DNA from: Dictyophora rubrovolvata
Lineage: Eukaryota > Basidiomycota > Agaricomycetes > Phallales > Phallaceae
Direction of reading: 5' to 3'
Assembly (NCBI GenBank): GCA_029959195.1
Contig: CP114127.1
Coordinates: 1,612,001 to 1,676,000, forward strand
Length of the DNA: 64,000 bases
In this document: positions 1-11,969 of the stretch, one piece after another
How the letters are laid out: every line of letters starts with the position of its first letter
Numbering within the stretch: position 1 is the stretch's first letter
Translations under genes and position numbers: made by a program
The notes under the pieces: generated by a model
Told to the model about the DNA's origin: nothing
Databases searched by the model: none
What the model saw: only the letters and a program-made list of their open reading frames with translations

Positions 1-331
1 GTGCGTATCTTAATTATAACCCGTTTCGTCTTTATTTCGATTCAACTGATCATGTGCATTAGAATCTGTCGTACAAGCTTCTATCGTCATTATAACGACA
101 GCTGCGGGAAAGATCCAGGACAATTCAAAAGGTTCACTTGACAGTAAGCTTTGCCAACACATCACAATCAGATACAAGATCTAAACACAGAGCGAAATAG
201 ACGCCATATCGCTTTGGTTAGCATACGCCTTCGTCAGCGTTGCAATATCTGGTTCTCTACTTCTCCTCGGTTCATCATGGTGGCCCGTTCTTCCGGCCGC
301 ACGTCTCGCGCAAGTCCCCGCCCGACGAACA

Positions 332-641
332 ATGGCTGAAGTCGAACGGCTAGATAAGCTCGGACCGATTGCATCCGAAGACGAAGATGAACGATTCAAG
401 CAGCTTCAGGCGAGAGAGTATAATCTCAAAGTTCTTGGCCGGAATCGGGGATGGCTGAGCTGGACTATGTTGGGCTTGTCGATTGGAATAGTTGCTATTG
501 GATGGATAATGTTTGGACTTGGTGTGTTTTGGGGAGTTCATGGTAGTGTTGTAAGTTTTCGTTTTCTGCCTTTTCTTTGATCAGGAGTTGGGTATTGATC
601 TTTTCTTTTCTCGAAAGGTTGCTGGCACTACTGGTGAATAA
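332..641 (+). CDS. small single-pass membrane protein
   Basis: Two exons, 332-550 and 618-641, joined by a 67 nt GTAAGT...AAAG intron give an 80-residue protein. The N-terminal 40 residues are charged (DEDERFKQLQAREYN) and probably soluble. Residues about 44-70 form one hydrophobic segment (GLSIGIVAIGWIMFGLGVFW), followed by a short tail ending VAGTTGE. A nearer in-frame acceptor at 584 would leave a 34 nt intron, which is too short, so I prefer the one at 617. No catalytic motif is seen and I do not recognise the family. It may be a small organelle or ER membrane protein; that is a guess from its shape. The start is the first ATG of the frame. Confidence 0.6.
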
Positions 642-893
642 AGCGGTGAATTTTATAGCATCATCTTTAGAAACTCTTTTCCCATGTACTCAAAGATATC
701 CTTCATTTGAAATTTACGATTCCCTTTCAGTGAACGGGGTGACGCGGTTCAATAAGTCCGAGGGACTGCGCGAGTCGACTTGGTCGTGTGACATAATTTG
801 TTACCACGGCGTTGGATGCTGATTACGTGATCCGTCCAACAAAGTCCGATCGCTCCTCTCGACGCGACGTGCCCTACACAGCGACCGGTGACC

Positions 894-3041
894 ATGCTGC
901 CACTGAAACCGCTTTTAGCATTTGCTTCCTTATCTTTCTTTTCTAATGTTCATTCTTTTCAAATACCCTTTCAACTTCCGTTCTTCAACAGAGACGACTC
1001 GCCGCTCAATATCAATAACGACACTCCGCATCGAATAGCCATCATTGGTGCCGGCGCCGGTGGCTCTAGTGCTGCGTACTGGCTTTCTCAGGCAGCCAAT
1101 AGATATCCTGAACTTGTCAAGGTGCAAGTCGATCTTTATGATAAAGAGTCGTACATCGGTGGTCGTACGTCAGCCCAAGTTGGATTCTCGCACTTTCAGC
1201 GTGGAACTGATGTAATCTTCTCTTCTTTTTTATTTTTCTTTTGCCCTCCTCAAGGCAGTACGGTGGTTCGGCCACACGATTCCGAGTTTTATGATTTTGT
1301 TGAATTAGGCGCTTCGATATTCGTCGATGCGAACAAAAATCTCTTTCGAGCTGTTGAAGAATTCAATCTCTCGCTGTCAAATTTTGGCGAAGAGGATGAA
1401 GAGTTGGGTATTTGGGATGGAACGTCGTTTAGGTTTCGTGTGAGTTTTGCAATATATCATTGTGTCCAACGCTTGAAGTCTTTCTTATGAAATTTAATTC
1501 GAGTAGGTTACTCAAAAGAACGGGTCGTTCAGTTGGTGGGATATGATCAGGATCCTGTTTCGTTATGGTCTTACCACACCACAAAAGGCCCAATCTCTGT
1601 CAGGTTTCCCGTTTAAATGACTTCTAGTCTATTGCTGACGTCTTGTTCTTCTTATAATAGTGTTGACCAAGCGGTCAGCTCATACGTCAATATATACAAT
1701 ACGTCATTCAAGGAGTGGTCAACCATACCAGACGTAGCGTCGAATCTCGGGTTTTCCGACCTTCTCCCGCAGACCATAGAAACGTACATGCTTGAGAATG
1801 GCGTCAGTCAGTTATATATCGATGAATTCACTGAAGGTACTTATTACGTCACAAAAAAGAGGGCTGTTTCTGATAAATTTTTTTTTCTTCCTCTGATAGC
1901 GTTCACCCGAGTCAATTATGCCCATGTGCGTTGTATAATTCAATACCTACTAAAACTCCTTTTCTCATGGTATTATTTCATCCGCGTAGGACGTCACCAA
2001 AATACACGCTCTTGAGGGTTTAATTAGCCAAGCAACCAGTGGCGCTACGAGCGTCAAGGGAGGGAATTACCAAATATTCCAAGAATTCGTGTCTCGCTCA
2101 TCAGCCAAAATTTATCTCAACACAGTCGTAAGATTTTTTTAATCTCTTATTTCTTTGTATCCTATCAAAATTGGTTTTTCTTAGGTAACTTCCTTAACTA
2201 ACAAGGATAACACATGGACATTGACCACCGCCAACGGCGAGAGCCGGGTTTACGACAGCATCATCCTTGCAGCACCTTTCCACCTCAGTGGAATCGCAAC
2301 CGACCCTTCTCTCTCCTCAGTCATCCCATCCCAACCATACATCCACCTCCACGTCACATTACTAACCACGGGAATGTCAAACCCGCGTCCAGAGTACTTC
2401 TCCCTTAAACCCGATTCATCAACTCCCACCAGCGTTTTAACCACGAACGCTAATTTCAGAGCCGGTGACGGCCCTTCTCCCGAGTTCAATTCGCTGTCGT
2501 ATCTTGGTCGTGTGAAAGGGCATGATGGACGACCGGATGAATATGTTGTCAAGATTTTTTCAATGCAGCCTATTGAATCGTCATTTTTGAAAAAGGTTTT
2601 CGGGAGGTATAGTTGGATTTATAGAAAAGAGGTGAGTTAGACGGACACTTGCTTGAGCAACAGTTCATATTTTTTTTTCAAGTGGGATTCGTACCCAGTC
2701 CTTCCGCCAAATATTACACACGCCCCTGTTGTACCCGCTGAAGGACTATATTATGTCAACTCCTTCGAACCGTAAGTCGAGAAGATTTAATAAAAGTCCA
2801 TCTTTCAACGTTCTTATCGTTCTTTATTAAAGATTTATCTCAACCATGGAAACTGAAACCGTACGTGAAAAAAAAAATGCAAGCTTCAGGGAAGAAAAAC
2901 TGATCCTTACATTGTTGCTATTAGGTGTCTTCAGTGAACGCCGTACGTCTATTACTTGAGAAGGTATTCGGTCCGAGTGCGATTGCATGTCCTGAAAGTC
3001 AAGAAGGCGAGACTCCTGCTATGAAAGGGTGGGATTGTTAA
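894..3041 (+). CDS. prenylcysteine oxidase-like FAD protein
   Basis: Ten exons (894-1164, 1255-1439, 1507-1598, 1661-1836, 1900-1925, 1990-2127, 2185-2631, 2683-2771, 2833-2860, 2925-3041) sum to 1,569 nt, or 522 residues, near the usual ~500 of the family. A signal-like N-terminus (LKPLLAFASLSFFSNVHS) precedes a Rossmann dinucleotide motif, IAIIGAGAGGSSAAYWL, near residue 45, and then the GGRSTVV and VELGASIFVDANKNL blocks typical of prenylcysteine lyases. The family uses FAD and O2 to cleave the thioether of prenylcysteine released from degraded prenylated proteins, usually in a lysosome- or vacuole-like compartment. All splice phases join in frame, including one GTCAGG donor at 1599. The gene looks intact. 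A GTG six bases upstream of the ATG at 894 is not a plausible eukaryotic start. Confidence 0.85.
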
Positions 3042-3142
3042 GTTTGTTTGTACCGACATTTTGTTTAGTTTTTTTTCACTTTCTTTGCTATTGCGTCGGT
3101 TTTTCTTTCTGTTATTGTCGAGCTGATACCTATTCATCTACA

Positions 3143-3400
3143 TAATGTATGCAAATGTCAGTACTTTTCAATCAACCGATGGGTACGAAACGAGAAAGAA
3201 TTTGTATACGCTCATCGTCACGGCTCGTCTTCTGATACATAATATGACCCCAAAATCACTGGAACTCAGCACAAATCAAGCTAAAAACGCGATCTCAGTG
3301 CTTAAATGCACGTATGTGTGAACTGGTTGATTTTAATTGATTATCGAGAGTTTCGGCAATGCCCGGTTGCTGGTAAGGTGCGATTTCAAGCACTCCGAAA
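3143..3400 (+). repeat. direct repeat copy A flanking the HNH gene
   Basis: This stretch is similar to 5138-5430 in the same orientation. Shared blocks include CATAATATGACCCC, ATTGAT followed by TCGAGAGTTTCGGCAAT, CCCGGTTGC and GATTTCAAG, in the same order. It lies downstream of the prenylcysteine oxidase gene and next to the 3' end of the HNH-type gene. The copies differ by many substitutions and one ~100 bp insertion in copy B, so the duplication is old. Confidence 0.7.
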
Positions 3401-3588
3401 ACCTACTCACAACCTATTTATCCCTTTAACCTAACCTAACCCTTCCCAATTCACTAGCTCTTCATCGCGTGATGGCTGGGATAGTGGTATTGCCGTCGAT
3501 TAGAGGGCTCTTATAGCTTGCTCATATTCGAATTTGTATATGTCACCAATCAGTACTAGCTAGTCAGTCGTATGTACCACCAAAAGAC

Positions 3589-5082
3589 TCATACATTAGG
3601 ATCCAACTGTGACGTTTTAGAAATAGTGGCCTTCCAAGCTTCAATCTCCTCTACCCTCTCTTTATCAAGCTTATCCAAATTCTGAACTGAGCCCTCTTCT
3701 GTATTCGATGTGGAGGCAGAGTATCGCAATAACTCTGGTGTCCACGTTCTCGCGAGTTTGACACCACAAAGGCGAGCAGCTTCATTTGCGCTCAAGCCCT
3801 TGCTTTTCCCGGGAAAGAGTGGTGGTGGTACGACGTCTTCTCCCAACAAAGTAGGATAAATAATGCGGTACCAACGAAGAGCAACTGCATGGCGAACTTC
3901 AGGGGTTGCGCAAAGGGCGGCCCGTAGGGGTGGCGATGGCGGCGGAGTAGGAACAGTAGAGATCGCTGTCCGTAATTTCCGGGACAACTTGGTATCACCG
4001 AACTCCTCCTCGTAAGCGGTTGAGAAAGTGAAGATAGTGTGATGATGGGAGGAAGTTGGATGCGTGCTGTATTTTTGCGGCGAGTGCATATTTGATTGAT
4101 TCGGAGGAAACGAGGGTGAAGGTGCGTGAGGAGATAGGTTGGTAATGGAGGTTCGGGAAGAATCATGACTCGGAAGAGGAGGGAGAAAAACTGGACGGAG
4201 TGTAAAGTGACTCTGAGCCTGCTTAGGATCAGCGGTCCAGAGCGTAGTGAGGTAAGAGCCTAACACGAGCACTTCCTACACCACCGCGGTTTCACCCGTC
4301 AGTACAGACAAAGATAGAAGAAAAGCTTCTTGACACTTACTGATGCCAAAGTCAGCATCGGCCGTGACAATACTGCTGTCCTCATCATGACGACCACATT
4401 CACGTTGCAGATGGGCGAAAGTGTCGGAAAGGGAACGAATTGGCTGCCATTTTTTGGCCTACCGAAATAAAACGATGGGTCTTGATAATTGGGTACGCAG
4501 TTGTCAGGAAAATCAGCCGCGAAGTGAACGTCGTAGGATAAGGGAGACTCAAGAGTGCTATAGAACTCTTCATAAGATGGTCGACTCGGGTCATCCTCGC
4601 CAGCAGCGATCGTAAGGCTTCGGCGAACTAGCTGTGACTCCTCATGTTCAATAAGGCGTAAAAGCGTTTCGCGAGTTGGATAAATGGTCCATGTATATGC
4701 GTCAAATTGTGCGTGATACGTCGCTGTGACTAGAGAGAGTCTCAGCCCACGGGTCGTGATGAGGTTGATCCTACTCACTAGGCAGCAGGTTCCCCCGACT
4801 CACAGCAGCAAAGTCTTCAGACACAAGGTTAAGGAGCTTGATATTCGAGATCTGAGGCGATAGTGAGTGTTTCGGATATCCAATAAATAGCGAGCATCTT
4901 ACCCGTCTGTCTTGGAATGCTGTGTCGTGAGGGATGATGTGGGCCCACTCGTTGGTGGCATCCGAGTGCGTCAAGATGCACCGTTTTCCCGCGTAAGCTG
5001 CTTGCAATGCGTCCAATTCGGGCTTTGGAACGCATCCGCTTGAGCTGAGACTGGGTCCGCCGTGCGCCGGCAAAGAGAGCAT
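3589..5082 (-). CDS. HNH-type fungal protein
   Basis: Four exons on the minus strand (5082-4903, 4851-4779, 4723-4341, 4275-3589) sum to 1,323 nt, giving 440 residues. The N-terminal third carries CILTHSDATNEWAHIIP followed by NIKLLNLV and, after the intron, HAQFDAYTWTIYPT. This is the pattern of the HNH-endonuclease-like domain common in agaricomycete proteins: a Cys, the AHIIP histidine, and a later QFD with hydrophobic strands. The C-terminal half is Pro/Ser-rich and probably disordered. Nuclease activity is not shown and many relatives are unstudied. The gene sits between two diverged direct repeats (3143-3400 and 5138-5430), and its promoter overlaps copy B. The exon 3 acceptor could also be at 4729, which adds two residues in frame. 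Confidence 0.7.
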
Positions 5083-5137
5083 AGGTGGAGGTGGAGAGAG
5101 CGGAGTTTAAAACTGATTACATAAGGATGTAATATTC

Positions 5138-5430
5138 TTGTATGCGAATGTCAGCACTCCTTACGCTTTTGAGAATGAGACTTTCATCGTCACGACACAT
5201 AATATGACCCCGAAGTCATCACAATCAAGCGATCTCAGAATGCACACGTGATTTAATTGATTGTCGAGAGTTTCGGCAATACCCGGTTGCAATGCCGACC
5301 ACGGCTTCTCACGAAAATATGTGCGTGAACCCAAGACATGGGGTGATACATACACTTGCACAAGCTCATAAAGTAACCACGATGTCGAATACTGGTCAGC
5401 TTCATGCTGCTAAGGTGTGATTTCAAGAAT
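5138..5430 (+). repeat. direct repeat copy B flanking the HNH gene
   Basis: Second copy of the 3143-3400 repeat, with an extra ~100 bp between the CCCGGTTGC block and the AAGGTGTGATTTCAAG block. It occupies most of the gap between the divergent HNH gene and the hydrolase gene, so it probably contains promoter sequence for one or both. Confidence 0.7.
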
Positions 5431-5475
5431 GCCAGTCTATCTAATTGGAGCTGAACAAGTTTAAACTAGTTCCCA

Positions 5476-6834
5476 TGGCCGACACCGACGCACCCCTCTC
5501 TTGCCGTTCTCCCACCTGATAATGAACTACGAAAGATATATCCAATAGATATTTATCCTAATCGTATGTTTTACATTATATTTTATATTCCTAAATGCTT
5601 ATTTATTCTCATTCTTAGCTCAAGTTGTAAAGCTTCCTTTTGGTGAAACGACGTATTGGCTGTTAGGTCCCGAAAATGGACCAAAAGTGAGGAATTTGAC
5701 ATATCCAAAGTCTCAATTAAACTTGACGATTTTTTTCCCTGTAGCTCGTATTAATACATGGCATATCCACCCCTTCAAATGTGTTTTACCATATTGTTCC
5801 CGACCTTGTCGACCTCGGATTTCGAGTGCTCATATACGGTAGGGTGTCATTTTCACGTTCTTTTGTTTTGTTTTTTACGCATGATTGAAATTCCAGATCT
5901 TTGCGGAAGAGGATACACCGAGGCACTCGCTGATCCTTCAATACAATATGATACAAACTTGTACATCATTCAATTAGCACTGTTGTTCCAACATGTAGGA
6001 TTCGACAAAGCGATTCCCGTTGGTTATTCTATGGTATGTCAACCGCTTAAATTCGAGTCTGCCTGAGTTGTCTAAGTAGAAACTGTTCTTAAACTAGGGC
6101 GGTGGGGTGACAGGGGCCTTCGCAGCTGCATTCCCAAACCTTGTGGATGGAAAGATTGTATTGATAGCAAGCGCCGGATTGATGGATGTACGTATGTATA
6201 CCCAAATCACTTGAGCTTGTTAACCCAATTACATACTAGCCTCTACCAGCAGGGTTGACATATCCACCTGCCGAATCTGTACGTTTTTTTGCCGTGTCTA
6301 TTATCTATTCACGTCGTGATCGATGATGCTGCAAACCCTATCAAAGTTCGAAGGTGGAAAAGCCCCGATCACAGCCCTTCCTCCTTCCTTCCACAATCCC
6401 GTTCGTGTTTCCCCGCTTTAATTTTTGATTCGCGTTGATGCGGAATAAAATTCTACGTTTAGCTTACCAGCCTTCATCTTGAATATTTACCGGGTTACTA
6501 TAGAGCTCTTACGTCATCAATTATTTCTGGTCCATTACGGGGTTTAGATTACGCCTTTAAAACTATCGCCACCCAAGAAAACGTGAAAGTGTTAATTATC
6601 CACGTATGAAAAACGTCAAATGACACATATCTATTTTTCTTATTTACACTTTATCGCTTTTAGGGTGACAAGGACACGGTCGTCCCACTCCGATGTGGAC
6701 AACGCATTAAGGATGTGATCACTTCCGCAGAGTTCGTAATTATCGATGGAGCGGAGCATCATTTGGTTGTGTCTCCTGATAATGTTGGGCATAAAGAGTT
6801 TAAGGAGTCGCTTGTGAAATTTTTGCGTTCTTAG
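5476..6834 (+). CDS. alpha/beta-hydrolase with disrupted start
   Basis: Spliced exons starting near 5525 and then at 5619, 5745, 5897 and 6098, with further exons to the stop at 6834, encode an alpha/beta-hydrolase. Strand and oxyanion motif: LVLIHGIS. Then DLCGRGYT, nucleophile elbow GYSMGGG (Ser), acid loop HGDKDTVVP (Asp) and GAEHHLVV (His), so the full triad is present. The substrate cannot be told from sequence. Oddity: the ATG at 5476 opens MADTDAPL but meets a stop after 14 codons, while the frame that continues (PPDNELRKIYPIDIYPN) lacks an ATG and runs into a stop upstream. One extra base in the CT-rich stretch near 5500 would explain this, either a real mutation or a sequence error. 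The exon around 6350-6410 is the least certain. Confidence 0.7.
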
Positions 6835-8042
6835 AGGGATCATGAGAGCATGCATTAATTAGGGCTGTGTTCGATTTGAAATATGTTGAGTACATATCTT
6901 GGATACTTAAGTCTATTCTTTTCTTTGATTGATGTACTAGTGTTACATTTCATCGTTTCTGTACTGGTCGCGATAGAGAATTGAAATCAGCAATGTATAC
7001 CAACTTGCAACAGGGGTGAACCCAATTCCTTTAATTGCCAATCTCCGTTATTGATCTGTTCCAAATCTGTTCAGCGAAGGAAGATAGTCATACTATGACG
7101 GCTGCGCATGAAGAGGCGGCCTCTACTTAATTGACGCGTCACCTGCACGACCAGTGGAACAAACATGGCACGCTCGCTAAGATTTTTCGCCAGTCGTCTT
7201 TTTGCGTTATGAGCGAATATGGAACCTCTAATACCACCCTGAACACCCATACACACCCATAATATATTTTTTAAATCATATATAACAACCGGCTCGGACT
7301 GTGAGCCATAACGCAAAAAGCGACTAGGAGTCTGGTTTGTTAGTAAACTCAAGTACATATGTCAGTTATGCAGCTAAAAAGTACTTTAGACTGATATATC
7401 ATCTGCAAACCGTTCAAGCTTCAAGAATCAAGACTTCATAGGTCTCTTTTTACATCGAATCTGCGACTTTTTGTGTTTTGAGAAGTTACGCACTGACGGT
7501 TACTAAAGTTTCTCGTTTGATCGTCGCCCACCGAAGGTCGTAAGTCATGTGCGGAGCTTATTTGATCCTGATGCATTCATTCAGTGGGGCTTTGCAATTC
7601 TATTAAACGTTTGCCCGGGCAGGGTTACAGCCACTACAACAACACATTTGTGACGTTATCTACATATGGCTATATTGAATTGTCCCGGCCAGGGCTTTGC
7701 GCTCGTTCATATGTTTTCAGGATACAAAAGAAAGAACAAAAGGCAAGGAAGGGCCCCTTCACAAGGATTTCGATAAAAATAGAGGTAAGTAGTTCCTATT
7801 AAAAGTGAGTTTGAAACGTTTTGTCCTAACAAGCGCAAAGCGTCAGGTTAAATTCTAGGACTTTGGAGCCCGGTTTAATTTGAAACTCCCGTTACAGGTG
7901 CTATGATTTGAGACGACTTCTCGCTAGGATCGGCGGACTTGCATAACAACCCCAATTTTGTATACTTCTGCACCAGCCCTTAGTTCTATACACCGGCGTT
8001 GAATATCCTGACTCGCCTGGACGGAAAGAAGCCAGCTCCTCG
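6835..8042. other. intergenic, nothing recognised
   Basis: About 1.2 kb between the hydrolase stop and the sedolisin promoter. Short open frames occur on both strands but show no splice-consistent continuation or familiar motif. No repeat with another part of the window was noticed. Confidence 0.5.
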
Positions 8043-8049
8043 TATAAAA
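8043..8049 (+). promoter_or_regulatory. TATA box of the sedolisin gene
   Basis: TATAAAA lies 75 nt upstream of the preferred start ATG at 8118. A start site ~30 nt downstream would leave the in-frame ATG at 8082 with almost no leader. This, with the signal peptide beginning at 8118, supports 8118 as the start. Confidence 0.5.
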
Positions 8050-8117
8050 ATCCTTACAACCGTTATGCCACTCGTATACTCATGTTCGTACACATATCCG
8101 TTAAACGGTGTATTCTC

Positions 8118-11050
8118 ATGAAGTACATCATCCCCTTTCTAACGCTATCCGCAATCCTCTCCCCATCTCATGCGTATTCAGAGAGTGCCAGTGTTGTCCA
8201 TGAAAAACGGGAATTTTGGCCACACGGTTGGTCTCGCGAAACCATCATGGACAAAACTTCTCCCGTTCCCTTCCGAATGGCACTCAAGCAATCTAATATC
8301 CATAGCCTCCAGGATTATTTAATGGACATCGCTCATCCTGATAGTCCTAATTATGGACAACTCTGGACGCCCGAAAAGGTGAAGGAGACATTTGCTCCAT
8401 CTGAAGAAACCACATCAACTGTAAAAGAATGGCTTGCGGAGCACGGCTATCTGGAAGACAATTTGAAATTTTCCAGGGACCGTGCATGGTTGGAAGTGAA
8501 TATGACAATTGAAGCTGCAGAAATACTTTTGGAAACGAAGTATCATCACTTCCGACAAGGCGACGACAAGTTTGGTCAAATGGGCACGTTACGTTTCTCA
8601 TTTCATAGAATTGCAGTGTTCTCATTGTTCAATGCTAGCTTGTGATTCTTATTCGCTCCCATCAAACGTTGCACCGCACGTAGACTTTATCACACCTGGA
8701 ACAGCTTTACGCTCTGGCCACAAGAAAAGATCTCTCTCTGAGTCGAACAAATACAACATATATCCTAGCATCATGTTCACCGAGACAGAAACTCGTCTTA
8801 CCGATATCTCCCCAGATTCACTTGGGAATTGCAGCAATGCCATAACACCCTCATGCGTCCGAGCGCTCTACAATTTCCAATACAAATTCGAAAGCAGTCA
8901 ACCTAACGCGTTTGCAATCTGTAAGTTACTATCAATATCAATACATTTTTCCCGTACATCAGTTTCTCATCTTCTTTTAGCGGAATTTACACCACAATGT
9001 AATTTCCATAATCCTGATCAGCTCGGAAATTAATTGACCAATTTCGTTTTTTGTCATAAGCATTGCTTCCTGGCGATTTAGACTTATTTTTCCGAAACTT
9101 CACACCGTCCTTAATCGGACAAAGGCCTAATCTGCGCTCGATAGATGGAGGTGAGAAACATTAATATCTCTAGGGCTTTACATACTTCTAATCTATGCAG
9201 GGTTTCAGCAGACGGATGACCAGGTAAAAACATTCGTTCTTAGTTGTTTTCTTCATGATCAAGATTTATCAAGTCCCTGTAGTCATTTGAATTCAATGCA
9301 GAGAGCTCTTTGGATCTCGTACGTCTTCTATTTTTCCCAAGTTACAAGATACATCTGATCAACGTAATTTATGAAGGAATACGCGATGACCCTTGTTGCA
9401 CCTCAAAAGGTGAACCTTTTCCAAGCCGGCGACCTTTTTCAAGGAGCTGTAAGTCATATCTGTAATTTTATCCATTACTTAGTGATCATGCAACTCATGC
9501 GTGTAACTCCTCACCCTTCAGTCCTTCAATAACTTACTTGACGCTCTCGACAAATCATATTGCACTTTCGAGGGAGGCGATAATTCCGGATTTGATGGAA
9601 TATATCCGGACCCCCAGGGGTTCAATGAACCCGAAAGCTGCGGTACCGTCCAGACGAGGGTACTCAGCACTTCATATGGCAGCGAGGAGTTTTTGGAACC
9701 CACCAATTATCTCACCAGACAATGCAACGAGTTCGGAAAATTAAGTTTACTTGGTATCACTTTCCTTTTCTCTACTGGAGATTCAGGTGTCGGCGGCCCT
9801 GAGGGATGTATTGATAAGACGACAGGTCAATAATGAGTAGCTTCCATCGGATTGGGTTTTGTATTGAAATGTCATTACAGGTCAGATTAGCCCAAACGGA
9901 ACCGGATTTTCACCACGTATGTTATATTCATAACGAAATTCACAAAATTACGTGTTGTTTGAATCACTTGAAACTATTATTTCTCAGAGGCACCCGCGTC
10001 TTGTCCATTTGTCACGGCTGGTAAGTCGAATTTAAACCTTTATTCGTTGATACTGAAAATTGGAAAAAATCACCCGTAGTTGGAGCTACTCTTATGGAGC
10101 CAGGATGTGAGTGGGTCTGAAATTACATTTCGCGGTATCCTTTTTGAGAGTTTTGATATTTTTATGTTCCCAGCTTCCGTCAAAGATCCTGAATCTGGAG
10201 CATTTTTTAGGTAAATCTTCCAGTTTAATTATCTATTCTCTTTGAAATCTAACTATTGGTAGCGGAGGAGGATTTTCGAATGTTTATTCAAGGCCATCTT
10301 ACCAAGATGATGCTGTACTGGGTTATTTGCGCAATTTTGCTCCCAAAGATACCAAAGGTCATTTCAATGAGAGCGTAAGTTAGATATATTTTATGATGTA
10401 CAATCTTGTATTTTTTATCCTCCTTCATAGAATCGCGGATTTCCAGACGTCTCTCTGAATGGGTATACCTCATCATTGTATTACCAATTAATTTGACTTA
10501 AAAAAACTCGCAGTTTCCACTATACAATAGCCGTAAGTTTTTAGTTTATCGGGATGACGTATGATAAAGTATGAATATGAATATGGCAAGGTGAACGGTG
10601 GGTTTAGGCCAGCCAGTGGAACTTCCGCCTCAACTCCAGTCTTCGCTTCCATGCTTACGGCTATCAATGATGCTCGAATGAAAAATGGGAAGAAACCTGT
10701 CGGATTCATAAACCCCGCGGTAAGTGGTTTTCGAAAATTTGAATCGATCTTCATGTCAGATAACGTTTCTCTTAGCTTTACTCTTCAATGTTTCAGAATG
10801 CTTTTAATGATATAACAAATGGAAGCAATCCCAATTGCAGTGAGTTTTTGGATTGTTTTTACACTAACAAGAGGGGTTATTAAAATGTATAATGCAGGCA
10901 CTGGTGGTTTTGTTGCGTAAGGACAAATTTGCAATACTAGATGTACATGAATTTACGTTTATCTTCAGATCCAAAGGGTGGGATCCAGTTACTGGGGTAG
11001 GAACACCTAATTTCCCCAAGTTGCTTGAATTATGGCTACAATTGCCATAA
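8118..11050 (+). CDS. secreted sedolisin (tripeptidyl-peptidase, S53)
   Basis: A multi-exon gene for an acid serine-carboxyl protease. The signal peptide (MKYIIPFLTLSAILSPSHA) is followed by a pro-kumamolisin propeptide (HPDSPNYGQLWTPEKV, then WLEVNMTIEAAEILL) and a catalytic domain. The domain shows the Glu/Asp pair in NAESSLDLEYAM, the oxyanion Asp in FSTGDSGVGG, the nucleophile in SGTSAS, and a C-terminal GWDPVTGVGTPNFPKL with preceding Asp/Asn residues fitting the calcium site. All catalytic positions of the family are present. Such enzymes remove tripeptides or short peptides from protein at low pH outside the cell. Introns are short; one near 8573-8641 seems to use a weak GTCAAA donor, though nearby alternatives exist. 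Length is about 580-600 residues, normal for the family. The start follows the signal peptide and TATA position. Confidence 0.85.
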
Positions 11051-11969
11051 TTATCTGTCTGCGAAACCCTACTTTTGTTACACATGCATGTAGTCAATTA
11101 ATAAACTTTGCTAGGGTACATACCTTTAATAATTATTAACTCCCAATTGATTTTAACAAGTTGCATAAAGAGCGAAAAGTCATCAGTATTTTGGATTGGA
11201 ATGCATTGATTTATCGAACGATTACATTCAAGACACTGTAATGTCGACCCTTGCGCACAGCGAGGGCGTACTTTAACACTCCACTGAAGCTCGGGGCCTG
11301 GCGCGCGCGCTCGTTAATTTTAAATACATAGTGCCTCCTTGGTCTGAATCGGGGTGATAACATAATAGATGTACTACTAGCATGCCTAGATGGTTGAGGG
11401 CGGGTCATATAATGATAACCCATAGATATTCGAGTCCGAATCTAAAGGGATGATATACTCCATGTGTATACTTACAAGCCTGGTGGCATAAATAAATATA
11501 ATCCAAAGGCCGCTTATCAACCCCTTGACGATCATGATTCATCAGCGCGCGCGCGCTCTTCCAAAAAAAAGTACAATCTGTTCATACTAAAATACAAGAG
11601 GCACTGCCTCCAAGGCTCCAAAGGTAAAAGACAAGGAGCAATTAAACCTTGATAAAACAATCCTTAAGCAGAGGCAATGTAACATACCCACTGGATACAT
11701 TCTATAATTACATTGGGAGATGAGAAAGAGGGGCGATTCGGGCTTGCAACCAACAATTAATACCGAGGACTCAGGATTGTAAATCAATTACGTAATTGAT
11801 TTGCGCTGAATGGGCGCCTAACCGCATCAGTCGCTCAAGCTAGCATCTCGCCTCACTTGCACCTTTTGCCTGTTTCTTTTTTGTAGGCTACGACGATATC
11901 TCTCTTTTCTTTCTGTGCTCTTTCCATCTCGCCACTCGTCCCAATTTTCACCCACCGTCGCTTTTTTGC
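11051..11969. other. intergenic, nothing recognised
   Basis: About 0.9 kb between the sedolisin stop and the pseudokinase start. It contains two short alternating GC runs (near 11300 and 11545). The last 120 bp before 11970 is pyrimidine-rich, as expected of a basidiomycete core promoter. No gene seen. Confidence 0.5.

Noticed and set aside
3426-3442. CCTAACC repeats resembling telomere sequence
   Set aside because: Only two to three units; fungal telomeres need long arrays, and the position is internal.
11300-11556. Two alternating GCGCGC runs as possible Z-DNA or paired elements
   Set aside because: Both are under 15 bp with unrelated flanks; too short to mean anything.
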